64,000 nucleotides of DNA, from positions 3,782,001 to 3,846,000 of the forward strand of contig CP082844.1 of NCBI GenBank assembly GCA_019930625.1, written 5' to 3'. Shown here one piece after another: positions 37,867 to 47,500 of this stretch (its first letter is position 1; each line of letters starts with the position of its first letter). The notes beneath the pieces were generated by a model, which was not told where the DNA came from, did no database searches, and was given only the letters and a program-made list of their open reading frames with translations. The position numbers were made by a program, and so were the translations under genes. This DNA comes from Nocardia asteroides. GTDB taxonomy: Bacteria; Actinomycetota; Actinomycetes; Mycobacteriales; Mycobacteriaceae.

Positions 37867-38802
37867 ATGACCGAGACCGCGGACGAAGCCGCCACACGTG
37901 TGTTCGCCGACCACAGGGAGTTGCTCTTCTCGATGGTCTACTCCATGCTCGGCAGTGTCGCCGACACCGAGGACGTGTTGCAGGAGACCTGGCTGTCCTG
38001 GGCCGCGCGCCTACGCGACGGCGGTGCCGAAATCCGGCATTCCCGGGCGTATCTGGTGCGCGTCGCGGTCAACCACGCGCTGGCCCGGCGGGCGGCGATC
38101 AATCGGCGGAGGGAGACCTACGTCGGCCCGTGGCTGCCCGAACCGCTGGTCACCGACGGGGCGAGCGGACATCTCGTCGAAGACGCGGCGCAGGGCGCGC
38201 TGCGCGCCGAGTCGGTGTCCATGGCCGTGCTCGTCGTGCTGGAGACGCTGACCCCGCTGGAGCGCGCGGTGTTCGTGCTGCACGAGGTGTTCGGCTATCC
38301 GCACGCCGACATCGCCGAGATCCTCGGCCGCGCGCCCGCCTCGATTCGCCAGCTCGCGCATCGCGCAAGGGAGCATGTGCACGCTCGGCGGCCACGGTGG
38401 CGGGCCGATCCGCACACGCAGCGGCGGGTGACCGAGAAGCTCCTCGCCGCACAGCTCGACGGTGATCTTGCCGGACTGCTGGAACTGCTCGCGCCGGACG
38501 TAGCGTTCTGGTCCGACGGCGGCGGAAAGCGGCAGGCCGCGCTGCGGCCGATCTACGGCAGGGACAAGGTCGCTCGCCTGATCGTCAGCCCGGCCGTGCG
38601 CCGTCACGTGCCCGATCTCGGTGTCGCATACCGCTTCGTCAACGGCGACGCGGCCGTGCTGATCTTCTCCGCGGGCGCGCCGTTCGCGGTGGTCGTGCTC
38701 GACATCGCCGTACCCACCGAGCGGATCGGGGCGATCTACGCCGTGACCAACCCGGACAAGCTCACCAGGATCGGTACCGGTCAGCGCCCGAGCCGTGGAT
38801 AG
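37867..38802 (+). CDS. ECF sigma factor, ECF41 type
   Basis: A 311-residue extracytoplasmic-function sigma factor. Residues about 10-80 are sigma region 2 (HRELLFSMVYSMLGSVADTEDVLQETWLSW), and about 115-170 region 4 (LETLTPLERAVFVLHEVFGYPHADIAEILGRA). A SnoaL-like C-terminal domain follows, with the conserved DGGGK and, at the end, NPDKL, both marks of ECF41. In this group the extra domain replaces an anti-sigma factor and tunes activity. The ATG has CGGAGGAG upstream. The usual partner (an oxidoreductase or carboxymuconolactone decarboxylase) is absent and a DHA2 exporter is divergent instead. Its 3' end overlaps the RamB-like gene by 22 bases. Confidence 0.9.
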   Translation: MTETADEAATRVFADHRELLFSMVYSMLGSVADTEDVLQETWLSWAARLRDGGAEIRHSRAYLVRVAVNHALARRAAINRRRETYVGPWLPEPLVTDGASGHLVEDAAQGALRAESVSMAVLVVLETLTPLERAVFVLHEVFGYPHADIAEILGRAPASIRQLAHRAREHVHARRPRWRADPHTQRRVTEKLLAAQLDGDLAGLLELLAPDVAFWSDGGGKRQAALRPIYGRDKVARLIVSPAVRRHVPDLGVAYRFVNGDAAVLIFSAGAPFAVVVLDIAVPTERIGAIYAVTNPDKLTRIGTGQRPSRG

Positions 38803-40202
38803 GGCAGGTCGGTGCTGGTGTGCTCGGCTACCGCCAACGGGCTGCCGATGTGCGGGAAGGCGCGCTGCGGGCACGCGGGACGCTCGCACACCTTGCAGCC
38901 CGCGCCGATCGGGACCGCGGCGGCCGGGTCGTCCAGCGGCAACCCGGCCGAATACACCAGGCGGTCGCCGTATTCGATGTCGCAGCCGAGTCCGATCGCG
39001 AAATTCTTCGCCGCCGCGCCGAACCCGTGCGGCGCGACCGCCGCGGTACGGGCGACCCAGAGATAGCGGCGGCCGTCCGGCATCTCCGCCACCTGGGTGA
39101 GGATGCGGCCGGGATGCGAGAAGGCTTCGTGCACCACCCACAGCGGGCAACTGCCGCCGACCCGGGAGAAATGGAACGCGGTGGCGGACTGACGTTTGGA
39201 GATGTTGCCCGCGCGATCGGTGCGGACGAAGAAGAACGGGACCCCGCGCTGCCCCTGCCGCTGCAAGGTGCTGAGCCGATGGCAGATGGTTTCGAAGCCG
39301 ACCTCGAAACGCAGGCCGAGCAGGTCGATGTCGTAGCGCAGCTCCTCCGCCGAGCGCAGGAATCGCCCGTACGGCAGCACCAGCGCGCCCGCGAAGTAAT
39401 TGGCGAGTCCGATGCGCGCGAGCGTGCGGGATTCGCCACTGAGCGAAGGGGTCTCGGCCAGTACGGCATCCAGCTCGGCCCCGTAGAGCAGCAAACCGAG
39501 CGTGGTGGCGATCTGGAAGGCGCGCTGGCCGGGCCGCAACCGCCGGGCCAGCGTGAGCGTCCGGCTCGCCGGGTCGTAGTGCCGTTTCGGGACGCTCGGG
39601 TCGGCGCCGTCGCCGCGCACCAGAACGGTGACTCCGGCGCGTTCCTCGGCGATCCGGGCGAGCTGGCGATCGAGCGAGCCGATGGTCAGCCCGTGGTTCT
39701 CGAACAGCTGCTCGGCGGCGATGTCGAGCTGCGGTATGTGGTTGTGGTGGTCATAGAAGAAGTCGCGCACGTCCTCGTAGGGCATGGGCACCCCGGGCGC
39801 GCCCGCGGGTGCGGACACTCGCGCCGACAACAGGTCGAGCTGATCGGTCGCGGCGCGTAGTCGGCGATGCATCGCGACGACGATCCTGGCGACCTCCGGC
39901 TGCCGGGTCGCCAGCTCCTCCACCTCGGTCAGCGGCGCGGTGTGCCCGCCCGCGGCGTCCACCAGCACTTCGTGCAGGTCGGACACGAGGCGCGCGTCCG
40001 AATCGGCGGCGAAGAACTGGACGTCGAGGTCGAAGGTGGAATTGAGTTTCAGCAGTACGGGAATGGTGAGGGGGCGCTGGTCGCGCTCGAGCTGGTTGAG
40101 GTAGCTCGGCGACAGATCCAGCGATTTCGCCAGAGCCGCCTGAGTCATTCTCCGCTCTTCACGCAATCGCCGAAGCCGGGCGCCCGCATACATCTTGCGC
40201 AC
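38781..40202 (-). CDS. RamB/PrpR-like XRE regulator (ScfR family)
   Basis: A 473-residue regulator. Residues about 5-62 are an XRE helix-turn-helix (GARLRRLREERRMTQAALAKSLDLSPSYLNQLERDQRPL). The middle is the IrrE/ImmA-like domain, and the C-terminal domain has the ScfR cysteines (GSCPLW, CDIEYGDR, GCKVCERPACPQR), which in PrpR hold an Fe-S cluster. RamB and PrpR control acetate, glyoxylate and propionate metabolism. The usual RamB targets are not next to it, so its role here is open. The GTG start lies 7 bases after a TACCAT box and lacks a Shine-Dalgarno; it aligns with known family starts. The gene end overlaps the sigma gene. Confidence 0.9.
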   Translation of the reverse strand: MRKMYAGARLRRLREERRMTQAALAKSLDLSPSYLNQLERDQRPLTIPVLLKLNSTFDLDVQFFAADSDARLVSDLHEVLVDAAGGHTAPLTEVEELATRQPEVARIVVAMHRRLRAATDQLDLLSARVSAPAGAPGVPMPYEDVRDFFYDHHNHIPQLDIAAEQLFENHGLTIGSLDRQLARIAEERAGVTVLVRGDGADPSVPKRHYDPASRTLTLARRLRPGQRAFQIATTLGLLLYGAELDAVLAETPSLSGESRTLARIGLANYFAGALVLPYGRFLRSAEELRYDIDLLGLRFEVGFETICHRLSTLQRQGQRGVPFFFVRTDRAGNISKRQSATAFHFSRVGGSCPLWVVHEAFSHPGRILTQVAEMPDGRRYLWVARTAAVAPHGFGAAAKNFAIGLGCDIEYGDRLVYSAGLPLDDPAAAVPIGAGCKVCERPACPQRAFPHIGSPLAVAEHTSTDLPYPRLGR

Positions 40203-40209
40203 CTGCACG

Positions 40210-40215
40210 ATGGTA
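40210..40215 (-). promoter_or_regulatory. -10 box of a leaderless promoter (RamB-like gene)
   Basis: TACCAT on the minus strand ends 7 bases before the GTG at 40202. Confidence 0.45.
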
Positions 40216-40225
40216 GCTGCGATTA

Positions 40226-40241
40226 TTCGCAATCATCGCAA
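40226..40241. promoter_or_regulatory. TCGCAA direct repeats upstream of the RamB-like gene
   Basis: TTCGCAA (40226-40232) and TCGCAA (40236-40241) lie 11 bases upstream of the -10 box. RamB sites are known to contain TTTGCAAA-like cores, so autoregulation is possible but unproven. Confidence 0.35.
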
Positions 40242-40418
40242 GAACGCGCGCTATTACCCGCCAATATACGATTTTTCGAGGTGTTCAGCATCGTGTCCGA
40301 TCTGCGTAGCGTGCGAAGAGAGGGGCGTTCGCTCCGCACGTCCGCCGCGAAACCCTCGATCACCCGGTGCCTGGAACGGGCGCCGCGGACTGCGAAAGGG
40401 ATCGTCTGTTGGGGGGCC

Positions 40419-40592
40419 TCAGTTCTCGTCCAGGATCACCGCCTGCGCAGCGATCACATTCTTGCCGTCGAAGGTGATCGCGGGCGAGCCGTGCAGTCGG
40501 TAGCCCTGCGCGAGCAGCTTGCTGACGCGGGCACAGAAGCGCGCGTCGTCTACGCCGGTGATCAGTCGGTAGCGCAAAGTTTCGTCGGCCAT
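40419..40592 (-). CDS. DUF1737 small protein
   Basis: A 57-residue protein: MADETLRYRLITGVDD, then FCARVSKLLAQGYRLHGSPA and a C-terminal ITFDGKNVIAAQAVI. This is the full DUF1737 pattern (YRLITGxDDxxFCxRV...GYxLxGSPA). Its function is unknown. It has no signal peptide or membrane segment. GAGG lies close before the ATG. It is divergent from the epoxide-hydrolase-like gene and on the same strand as the RamB-like gene, 216 bases upstream of it. Confidence 0.85.
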   Translation of the reverse strand: MADETLRYRLITGVDDARFCARVSKLLAQGYRLHGSPAITFDGKNVIAAQAVILDEN

Positions 40593-40829
40593 AGCCTCAG
40601 CGTAGGACTGTGGGCGCGCTGAGCAGCCTGCTGTCGTCGGCGACGAGCCCGCAGCGGAGGCGAGCGGCCTCGTGCGCGAGCCCGGTCATGGAACGCGTCC
40701 AGCGACTGCCGGGCACGTCCCCGTAGGCGCGGGCGGCTGTCGATCGCCCCTTCCCTACCGAACGATTGCTTGGTTGAATCGAGGGCTGCGGCACTCCGCC
40801 CTTCGGTAGCAGGAAAGCGAGTCAAGCGA

Positions 40830-41201
40830 ATGCCCGATCCCGACGAACTCGTGCGCGCGATGTGCCGAAGCTGGTCCGACCCCGATCCGGATCGAATCAG
40901 CGCGTACTTCGCCGAGGACGCCGTGTACCACAACATCCCGATGGAACCCATCGTCGGCCGCACCGCCATCCGCGATTTCATCGCGGGCTTCCTGACCACC
41001 TTCGACTCCATCGACTTCGACATCCACCACCAGATCGCGGCAGGGGGCGTGGTGATGAACGAGCGCACCGACACCCTGCACTCGGCCGGACGCGCGACCC
41101 CGCTCCCGGTCATGGGTTTCTTCGAAGTCGCCGACGGCGCCATCACCACCTGGCGCGACTATTTCGACATGGCCGCCATCAATCGGGCCTTCGGACTGTG
41201 A
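40830..41201 (+). CDS. limonene-1,2-epoxide hydrolase family protein
   Basis: A 123-residue cone-shaped (NTF2-like) protein of the limonene-epoxide-hydrolase group. It carries YFAEDAVYHNIPMEPIVGRTAIRDF at the N-terminal half, then the catalytic Arg-x-Asp in NERTDTL and the second Asp in TWRDYFDM. These match the Asp-Arg-Asp triad of the family, so an epoxide hydrolase activity is plausible; EphG of mycobacteria is the nearest named relative from memory. The start is the ATG of MPDPDELV, in a longer open frame. Confidence 0.85.
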   Translation: MPDPDELVRAMCRSWSDPDPDRISAYFAEDAVYHNIPMEPIVGRTAIRDFIAGFLTTFDSIDFDIHHQIAAGGVVMNERTDTLHSAGRATPLPVMGFFEVADGAITTWRDYFDMAAINRAFGL

Positions 41202-41328
41202 GGCTCGGCCGCCACCGATGTCCGTGGCGAAACACGGCGCGGGTGCGGGAACCGATTGGAGGATGGGCGCGTCGAAGTAGGTAAGCCGGAAGACGGTGTC
41301 GTGGTCGACATGTGAGGAGGGGTAGCCG

Positions 41329-41478
41329 GTGGAGCGTTGTTCGGGGTGTCATACGGCGTGGCGGCGGGGGATGCGGGCGCGGGCGCGGGAGTTACCGGTG
41401 ACGCGGCGGGAAGAGCCGTGTGATCGGTACACCTCGCGGCGGCGGCAGCCGCCACGGCCGGAGCCGGAATCCGACTGA
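41329..41478 (+). CDS. possible small CxxCH protein
   Basis: A 49-codon frame starts at a GTG 6 bases after a strong ribosome site (GAGGAGGGG, 41314-41322). The product begins MERCSGCHTAWRRG and is very arginine-rich (RARARELPVTRREEP), with a third cysteine near the middle. CxxCH could bind zinc, or heme if exported, but there is no signal peptide. One codon is the rare TTA. No family is recognised. The good initiation site is the main support. It could also be chance. Confidence 0.35.
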   Translation: MERCSGCHTAWRRGMRARARELPVTRREEPCDRYTSRRRQPPRPEPESD

Positions 41479-41491
41479 GGCCGTCGATATT

Positions 41492-41542
41492 CGGTGCCCC
41501 CTTCGTCAGGCTCCTCGCCCGGAATCCTGGAAGGGGGCACCG
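41492..41542 (-). terminator. long hairpin after metE
   Basis: CGGTGCCCCCTTC (41492-41504) pairs perfectly with GAAGGGGGCACCG (41530-41542), and CAGG/CCTG extends the stem inside. It lies 22 bases after the metE stop on the minus strand. There is no T tract. Confidence 0.6.
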
Positions 41543-41564
41543 ATCTTCGATCAGGCGGGCAGGG

Positions 41565-43832
41565 TCACCGCACGGCCGCCGCCGCGGCGACCATGTTGCG
41601 CAGCGCGGCTTCCACCTCCACGCGGCCCCTGGTCTTCAACCCGCAGTCCGGATTCACCCAGAGCCGTTCGGCAGGAACCGCCTTCAGTGCCGCGCGCAGC
41701 GCCGTGGTGAGTTCGTCCACACTCGGCACCCGCGGTGAGTGGATGTCGTACACGCCGGGGCCTACGCCGAGGTCGAACCCCGCCGCGTTGAGGTCGTCGA
41801 GTACCTCCATGTGGGAGCGCGCCGCCTCGATCGATGTGACATCGGCGTCCAGCCCGGCGATCGCATCGATCACCTCGCCGAATTCCGAGTAGCACAGGTG
41901 GGTGTGGATCTGCGTCGCGTCGGACACCCCGGAGGTCGCCAGCCGGAACGACCGCACCGACCACTCCAGGTACGCGGCCTGATCGGCCGCGCGCAGCGGA
42001 AGCAGCTCACGCAGCGCCGGTTCGTCGACCTGGATGATCCGGATGCCCGCCTGTTCCAGATCCACGGTCTCGTCCCGGATCGCCAGCGCCACCTGCCTGG
42101 CGGACTCGCCGAGCGGCTGGTCGTCGCGTACGAACGACCACGCCAGAATCGTCACCGGGCCGGTCAGCATGCCTTTCACCGGCTTGTCGGTGCGCGACTG
42201 CGCGTAACCGATCCACTCGACGGTCATCGGCTCGCGCCGCGCGACGTCTCCGAACAGGATCGGCGGCCGCACGCAGCGCGTCCCATAGGACTGCACCCAC
42301 CCGTGTTCGGTCGCCGCGAACCCGTCGAGTTGCTCGGCGAAGTACTGCACCATGTCGTTGCGCTCCGGCTCGCCGTGCACCAGCACGTCGAGCCCCAGGT
42401 CCTCTTGTAGCGCGATGACGTCGGCGATCTCGGCGCGCATCCGGCGCACGTACTCGGCCTGGTCGATCTCGCCCTTCCGTAGCGCGGCTCGTGCCTGTCG
42501 GATAGCCGAGGTCTGCGGGTAGGAACCGATCGTCGTGGTCGGCAGCGCGGGCAGCCGCAAACGGTCCCGTTGCAGTTCCCGGCGTTGTTCGGCCGGAGCG
42601 CGGCGGGTGGCGTCCGGCCCGAGCGCGGCCAGCCTGGCGCGCACCCGCGGATCGTGCAGCCGTGAATCCGACCTCCGCGAGGCCAGCGCCGCACGCGCCG
42701 CGGCCAAGTCGGCCGCGATCGCCTCCGTGCCTTCGTTCAGTCCCGTCGCGAGCAGGCGCACTTCGGTCACCTTCTCCGCCCCGAACGCCAGCCAGGACCG
42801 CAGCCGCTCGTCCAAGCGTGTCTCCGCCGCCAGGGTGTAGGGCACGTGCAACAACGAACACGAGCTCGAGACCGCTACGTGCGCGGCCGAGCCCAGCAAC
42901 GTACCGAGGGTGGCCAGGGCGCGGTCGAGATCGGTGCGCCACACATTGCGACCGTCCACGACCCCCGCGACGACCAGCTTGCCCGCCAGCGCGGGCACGG
43001 ACGCCACCGCGGAGACGTCGGTCCCGGCGGTGAAGTCGAGGGCTACTCCTTCTATACCGGTGCCCGCCAGCGCGGTGAGCGCGGCATCCGGCTGCCCGAA
43101 ATAGGTCGCCACCAGGATCGCCGGACGATCGGTGGCATCGGCGAGTTCGTCGTAGGTGATCTGCACCAGGCCGATCTCCTCCGCCGTGAGGTCGGTGACC
43201 AGCACCGGCTCGTCGATCTGCACCCACTCAGCACCGGCGACGGCCAGTCTGCGCAGCAGTTCCCGATACAGCGGCAGCAGCTCGATGAGCCGCGCGAGGG
43301 CCGGCCCGCCGGTCGCTTTGGCCAGCTTCAGGAAGGTGATCGGGCCGATCACCACCGGCCGCGCGGGCACGCCCAGCTCGAGCGCTTCCCGCACTTCCGC
43401 CAGCAGCTTGTCCGGGTGCAGCGAGAACGCGGTCTGCGGACCGATCTCCGGAACCAAGTAGTGATAGTTGGTGTCGAACCACTTGGTCATCTCCAGCGGC
43501 TCGACAGTGTCGGTGCCGCGCGCGGCGGCGAAGTAGCGTTCCAGCGGGTCCGCGATCCCGGCGACCCGTGCGGGCAGCGCGCCGAGCAGGACGGCGGTGT
43601 CGAGCATCTGGTCGTAGTAGGAAAACGTGCCGACCGGGATCGAGTCCAGTCCCGCGGATCGCAATCCGGTGAGCTGGGCCTGCCGCAGGTCGCGCGCTAC
43701 GGCGTGCAACTGTCCGGCGTCGATCCCACCTGCCCAATAGGCTTCGGTGGCTCGCTTGAGCTCACGCCGGGGCCCCACTCGCGGTAGCCCGAGAACCGTT
43801 GCGGTGAACGGCTTTTGCTGTGCAACAGTCAC
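41565..43832 (-). CDS. metE: cobalamin-independent methionine synthase
   Basis: A 755-residue double-barrel enzyme that transfers a methyl group from 5-methyltetrahydrofolate-triglutamate to homocysteine. The N-terminal barrel begins [27 protein letters not shown]. The C-terminal barrel has [10 protein letters not shown] and the zinc ligands His and Cys in [12 protein letters not shown], a Glu before it, and Cys in NPDCGLKTR. The GTG at 43832 follows GGAG by 7 bases. A cobalamin riboswitch precedes it, so the gene is probably shut off when B12 is available and MetH takes over. Confidence 0.97.
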   Translation of the reverse strand: MTVAQQKPFTATVLGLPRVGPRRELKRATEAYWAGGIDAGQLHAVARDLRQAQLTGLRSAGLDSIPVGTFSYYDQMLDTAVLLGALPARVAGIADPLERYFAAARGTDTVEPLEMTKWFDTNYHYLVPEIGPQTAFSLHPDKLLAEVREALELGVPARPVVIGPITFLKLAKATGGPALARLIELLPLYRELLRRLAVAGAEWVQIDEPVLVTDLTAEEIGLVQITYDELADATDRPAILVATYFGQPDAALTALAGTGIEGVALDFTAGTDVSAVASVPALAGKLVVAGVVDGRNVWRTDLDRALATLGTLLGSAAHVAVSSSCSLLHVPYTLAAETRLDERLRSWLAFGAEKVTEVRLLATGLNEGTEAIAADLAAARAALASRRSDSRLHDPRVRARLAALGPDATRRAPAEQRRELQRDRLRLPALPTTTIGSYPQTSAIRQARAALRKGEIDQAEYVRRMRAEIADVIALQEDLGLDVLVHGEPERNDMVQYFAEQLDGFAATEHGWVQSYGTRCVRPPILFGDVARREPMTVEWIGYAQSRTDKPVKGMLTGPVTILAWSFVRDDQPLGESARQVALAIRDETVDLEQAGIRIIQVDEPALRELLPLRAADQAAYLEWSVRSFRLATSGVSDATQIHTHLCYSEFGEVIDAIAGLDADVTSIEAARSHMEVLDDLNAAGFDLGVGPGVYDIHSPRVPSVDELTTALRAALKAVPAERLWVNPDCGLKTRGRVEVEAALRNMVAAAAAVR

Positions 43833-43989
43833 GATGTTTCTCCATTGCCGAGGACGAGAAGCCATCGCCGTACGGGCAGGCGGAGACCTGCGACATGCCG
43901 GTGATATCCCGGCGAGGAGCCCGACACGTCAGCTGGTGATCCGCACGCCCAATCCACGAGGCGGTGGCCGCCGGGTACGGCGTACCCGG

Positions 43990-44205
43990 CACGGCTGGCA
44001 GGTCTTCGGACTCGCGGGCACCGGCCGGGGGACCGGCATACGCCGGGGTGCTCCCCGATGGCCGACCTACTGGCCGTCGCTTCCCGAGTCGCGAAGCCTT
44101 CCGGCTCCGCTGAACTCAGTGCCTGGTGACGGCGGTCGTTCCTGCATACCGCTGCGGGACAGTCCCGGATTCCCACCGGGTTCCCTCTCACCCGCCGGGA
44201 CGTCG
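43990..44205 (-). promoter_or_regulatory. cobalamin riboswitch upstream of metE
   Basis: On the minus strand the conserved parts follow in order. They are GGTGAGAGGGAA with CCGGTGGGAATCCGGG near 44160-44192, then CTGTCCCGCAGCGGT (about 44147-44164), GCCAGTAGGTCGGCC (about 44060-44075), and the B12 box AGTCCGAAGACCTGCC at 43997-44012. A strong hairpin, GCCGGGTAC with GTACCCGGC, follows near 43970-43990 and may belong to the expression platform. The distance to the metE start is about 155 bases, so control could act on transcription or translation. This is a standard B12 riboswitch arrangement. Confidence 0.93.
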
Positions 44206-44556
44206 CCGCCCGGGCGGGCTCGACTCCGTCGCGCGACGTCGGGGCTCCATCTCGTCGCACTGCGGTGAACCAGCTGCCCCCTCAGCATAGGACGCGGCGG
44301 GCCCGAGCGGGGCGACCGGCCCGCGACAGAGCGCCGATGGCCGCGACATCAGCGGCTCGGGCACGAGGTGGACGCTGCGACCCCGAGCCTTCACCACCGC
44401 CCCCCGAGCCGGAAGTCGGGGTTCGGACAGCACACCGGTTGCCGGCGCGCCGCCCATGTGTCGGCGCGATGAACGCAACTTCGCAACGGTGTTAGTCGGC
44501 GTTGTGAAGAGGTTTACGAAGGGGGATTGCGTGCCGGTGCGGTTCACGCAGCCGGG
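44206..44556. other. intergenic region between the metE riboswitch and pyc
   Basis: It holds the metE promoter, not identified precisely, and the pyc promoter upstream sequence. An AT-richer stretch at 44487-44527 is the most likely promoter area. No gene is supportable. Confidence 0.4.
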
Positions 44557-44562
44557 TACCTT
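44557..44562 (+). promoter_or_regulatory. -10 box of a leaderless promoter (pyc)
   Basis: TACCTT ends 6 bases before the ATG at 44569. The spacing gives a transcript starting at the ATG, which has no Shine-Dalgarno. Confidence 0.55.
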
Positions 44563-44568
44563 AGTTCA

Positions 44569-47500
44569 ATGTTCTCGAAAGTCTTGGTTGCCAACCGTGG
44601 CGAGATCGCCATTCGAGCCTTCCGCGCGGCTTACGAACTCGGCATCGGGACGGTCGCCGTGTTCCCCCACGAGGACCGCAATTCGGTCCACCGGTTGAAG
44701 GCGGCGGAGTCGTACCAGATCGGGGAGCCCGGCCATCCGGTGCGGGCTTACCTGTCGATCGAGGCGATCATCGCGGCGGCCAAGTCGGCGGGGGCGGACG
44801 CGATCTATCCGGGCTACGGGTTCCTGTCGGAGAACCCGGACCTGGCGGCGGCCTGCGCCCGCGAGGGCATCACCTTCATCGGCCCGTCGGCCGAGGTGCT
44901 GGAGCTGGCGGGGAACAAGGCGCGCGCCATCGAGGCCGCCAAGGCCGCAGGCCTGCCGGTGCTGCGCTCGAGCGCGCCCTCGTCGGACGTGGAGGAGTTG
45001 CTGGCCGCGTCGCGGGAGCTGGAGTATCCGATCTTCGTCAAGGCGGTCGCGGGCGGCGGCGGGCGCGGCATGCGCCGGGTCGCCGCTCGCGAGCAGCTGC
45101 GCGAGTCGATCGAGGCGGCGTCGCGGGAGGCGGAGTCGGCGTTCGGTGACCCGACGGTATTCCTGGAGCAGGCGGTGGTGAACCCACGCCATATCGAGGT
45201 GCAGATCCTCGCCGACCAGCACGGCAACGTCATGCACCTGTTCGAGCGGGACTGTTCGGTGCAGCGCAGGCATCAGAAGGTGATCGAGCTCGCGCCTGCC
45301 CCGAATCTGGATCCCGCGCTGCGGGAACGGATCTGCGACGACGCGGTCGCCTTCGCCCGGCAGATCGGTTACTCGTGCGCGGGCACTGTGGAATTCCTGC
45401 TGGACGAGCGCGGCAACCACGTCTTCATCGAGATGAACCCGCGCATCCAGGTGGAACACACGGTCACCGAGGAGATCACCGATGTGGACCTGGTGCAGTC
45501 GCAGCTGCGCATCGCCGCGGGGGAGACGCTCGAGCAATTGGGTCTGAGTCAGGACGCGGTGACGATCCGGGGCGCGGCATTGCAGTGCCGGATCACCACC
45601 GAGGACCCGGCCAACGGCTTCCGTCCCGACACCGGGCGCATCACCGCCTATCGCACGCCGGGTGGCGCGGGTATCCGCCTCGACGGCGGCGCGAACCTGG
45701 GTGCGGAGATCGGAGCCTACTTCGACTCCATGCTGGTCAAGCTCACCTGCCGTGGCCGCGACTTCGGTGCGGCGGTGGCGCGGGCGAGCCGGGCACTGGC
45801 GGAATTCCGCATCCGCGGTGTGGCGACCAACATTCCCTTCCTGCTCGCGGTACTGGACGATCCCGACTTCAAGGCGGGCCGGGTCACCACCTCGTTCATC
45901 GACGAGCGCCCGCAGCTGCTGACGCTGCGCCGGTCCGCCGACCGCGGCACCAAGATCCTCGACTACCTGGCGGATGTCACCGTGAACAAGCCGCACGGTG
46001 AGCGGCCGACCACGATGTATCCGCACGAAAAGCTGCCCGGGATCGATCTGAGCGTGCCGCCGCCGGACGGCTCCCGGCAGCGGCTGCTGCGGCTGGGACC
46101 GGAGGGTTTCGCTCGGGCCTTGCGTGAGCAGAAGGCGGTCGGCGTCACCGACACCACGTTCCGGGACGCGCACCAGTCGCTGCTGGCCACTCGCGTGCGC
46201 ACCAACGGCCTGCTGGGTGTGGCGGGGCATGTGGCGCGGCTGACCCCGGAGTTGTTGTCGGTGGAGTGCTGGGGTGGGGCGACCTACGACGTGGGGTTGC
46301 GGTTCTTGTACGAGGATCCGTGGGAGCGGTTGGCGGCGTTGCGGGAGGCGATCCCCAACATCTGCCTGCAGATGCTGCTGCGTGGCCGTAACACCGTCGG
46401 TTACACCCCGTACCCGGAGGCGGTGACCCGAGCGTTCGTGTCCGAGGCGACCGCGACGGGTATCGATATCTTCCGCATCTTCGACGCCCTCAACAACGTC
46501 GACCAGATGCGCCCGGCCATCGACGCGGTGCGCGAAACGGGCACCGCCGTCGCCGAAGTGGCGATCAGCTACACCGGGGACCTGTCGAATCCGGACGAAT
46601 CGCTCTACACCCTGGACTACTACCTGAAACTGGCCGAGCAGATCGTCGACGCGGGCGCGCACGTGCTGGCGATCAAGGACATGGCCGGACTGTTGCGCGC
46701 TCCCGCCGCGACCACACTGGTCACCGCGTTGCGCCGCAATTTCGATCTGCCGGTGCACGTGCACACCCACGACACCCCGGGCGGGCAGCTGGCCACCTAC
46801 CTGGCCGCCTGGCAGGCCGGCGCCGACGCGGTCGACGGCGCGAGCGCCGCGATGGCGGGCACCACCAGTCAGCCCGCGCTCTCGGCGATCGTCGCCGCGG
46901 CAGCGCACAGCGAGTACGACACCGGGTTGAACCTGCAGAACGTCTGCGATCTGGAACCGTACTGGGAAGCGCTGCGGAAGGTGTACGCGCCGTTCGAGTC
47001 CGGGCTGCCCGCGCCTACCGGCCGGGTCTACACCCACGAGATCCCCGGCGGGCAGTTGTCCAACCTGCGTCAGCAGGCCATCGCGCTCGGCTTGGGTGAC
47101 CGGTTCGAGGAGGTCGAGGCGAAATACGCCGCAGCCGACCGGCTGCTGGGCCGCTTGGTGAAGGTCACCCCGTCCTCGAAGGTCGTCGGCGACCTGGCGT
47201 TGGCGCTGGTCGGCACCGGTGTTTCGGTCGAGGACTTCGCCGCCGACCCCGGCCGCTTCGACATCCCGGACTCGGTGATCGGGTTCCTGCGCGGTGAACT
47301 AGGCACTCCTGCCGGTGGCTGGCCCGAGCCGTTCCGCAGCAAGGCGCTCGCCGGGCGCGGCGCGGCCAAACCCGAAACCCCGTTGACCCCGGCGGACGAG
47401 AAGGGGTTGGCCGGTAGCTCCGAAGAGCGGCGCGCGACGTTGAACCGGCTGCTGTTCCCCGGCCCCACCGCCGAATTCCTCGCCCACCGCGAGAAGTACG

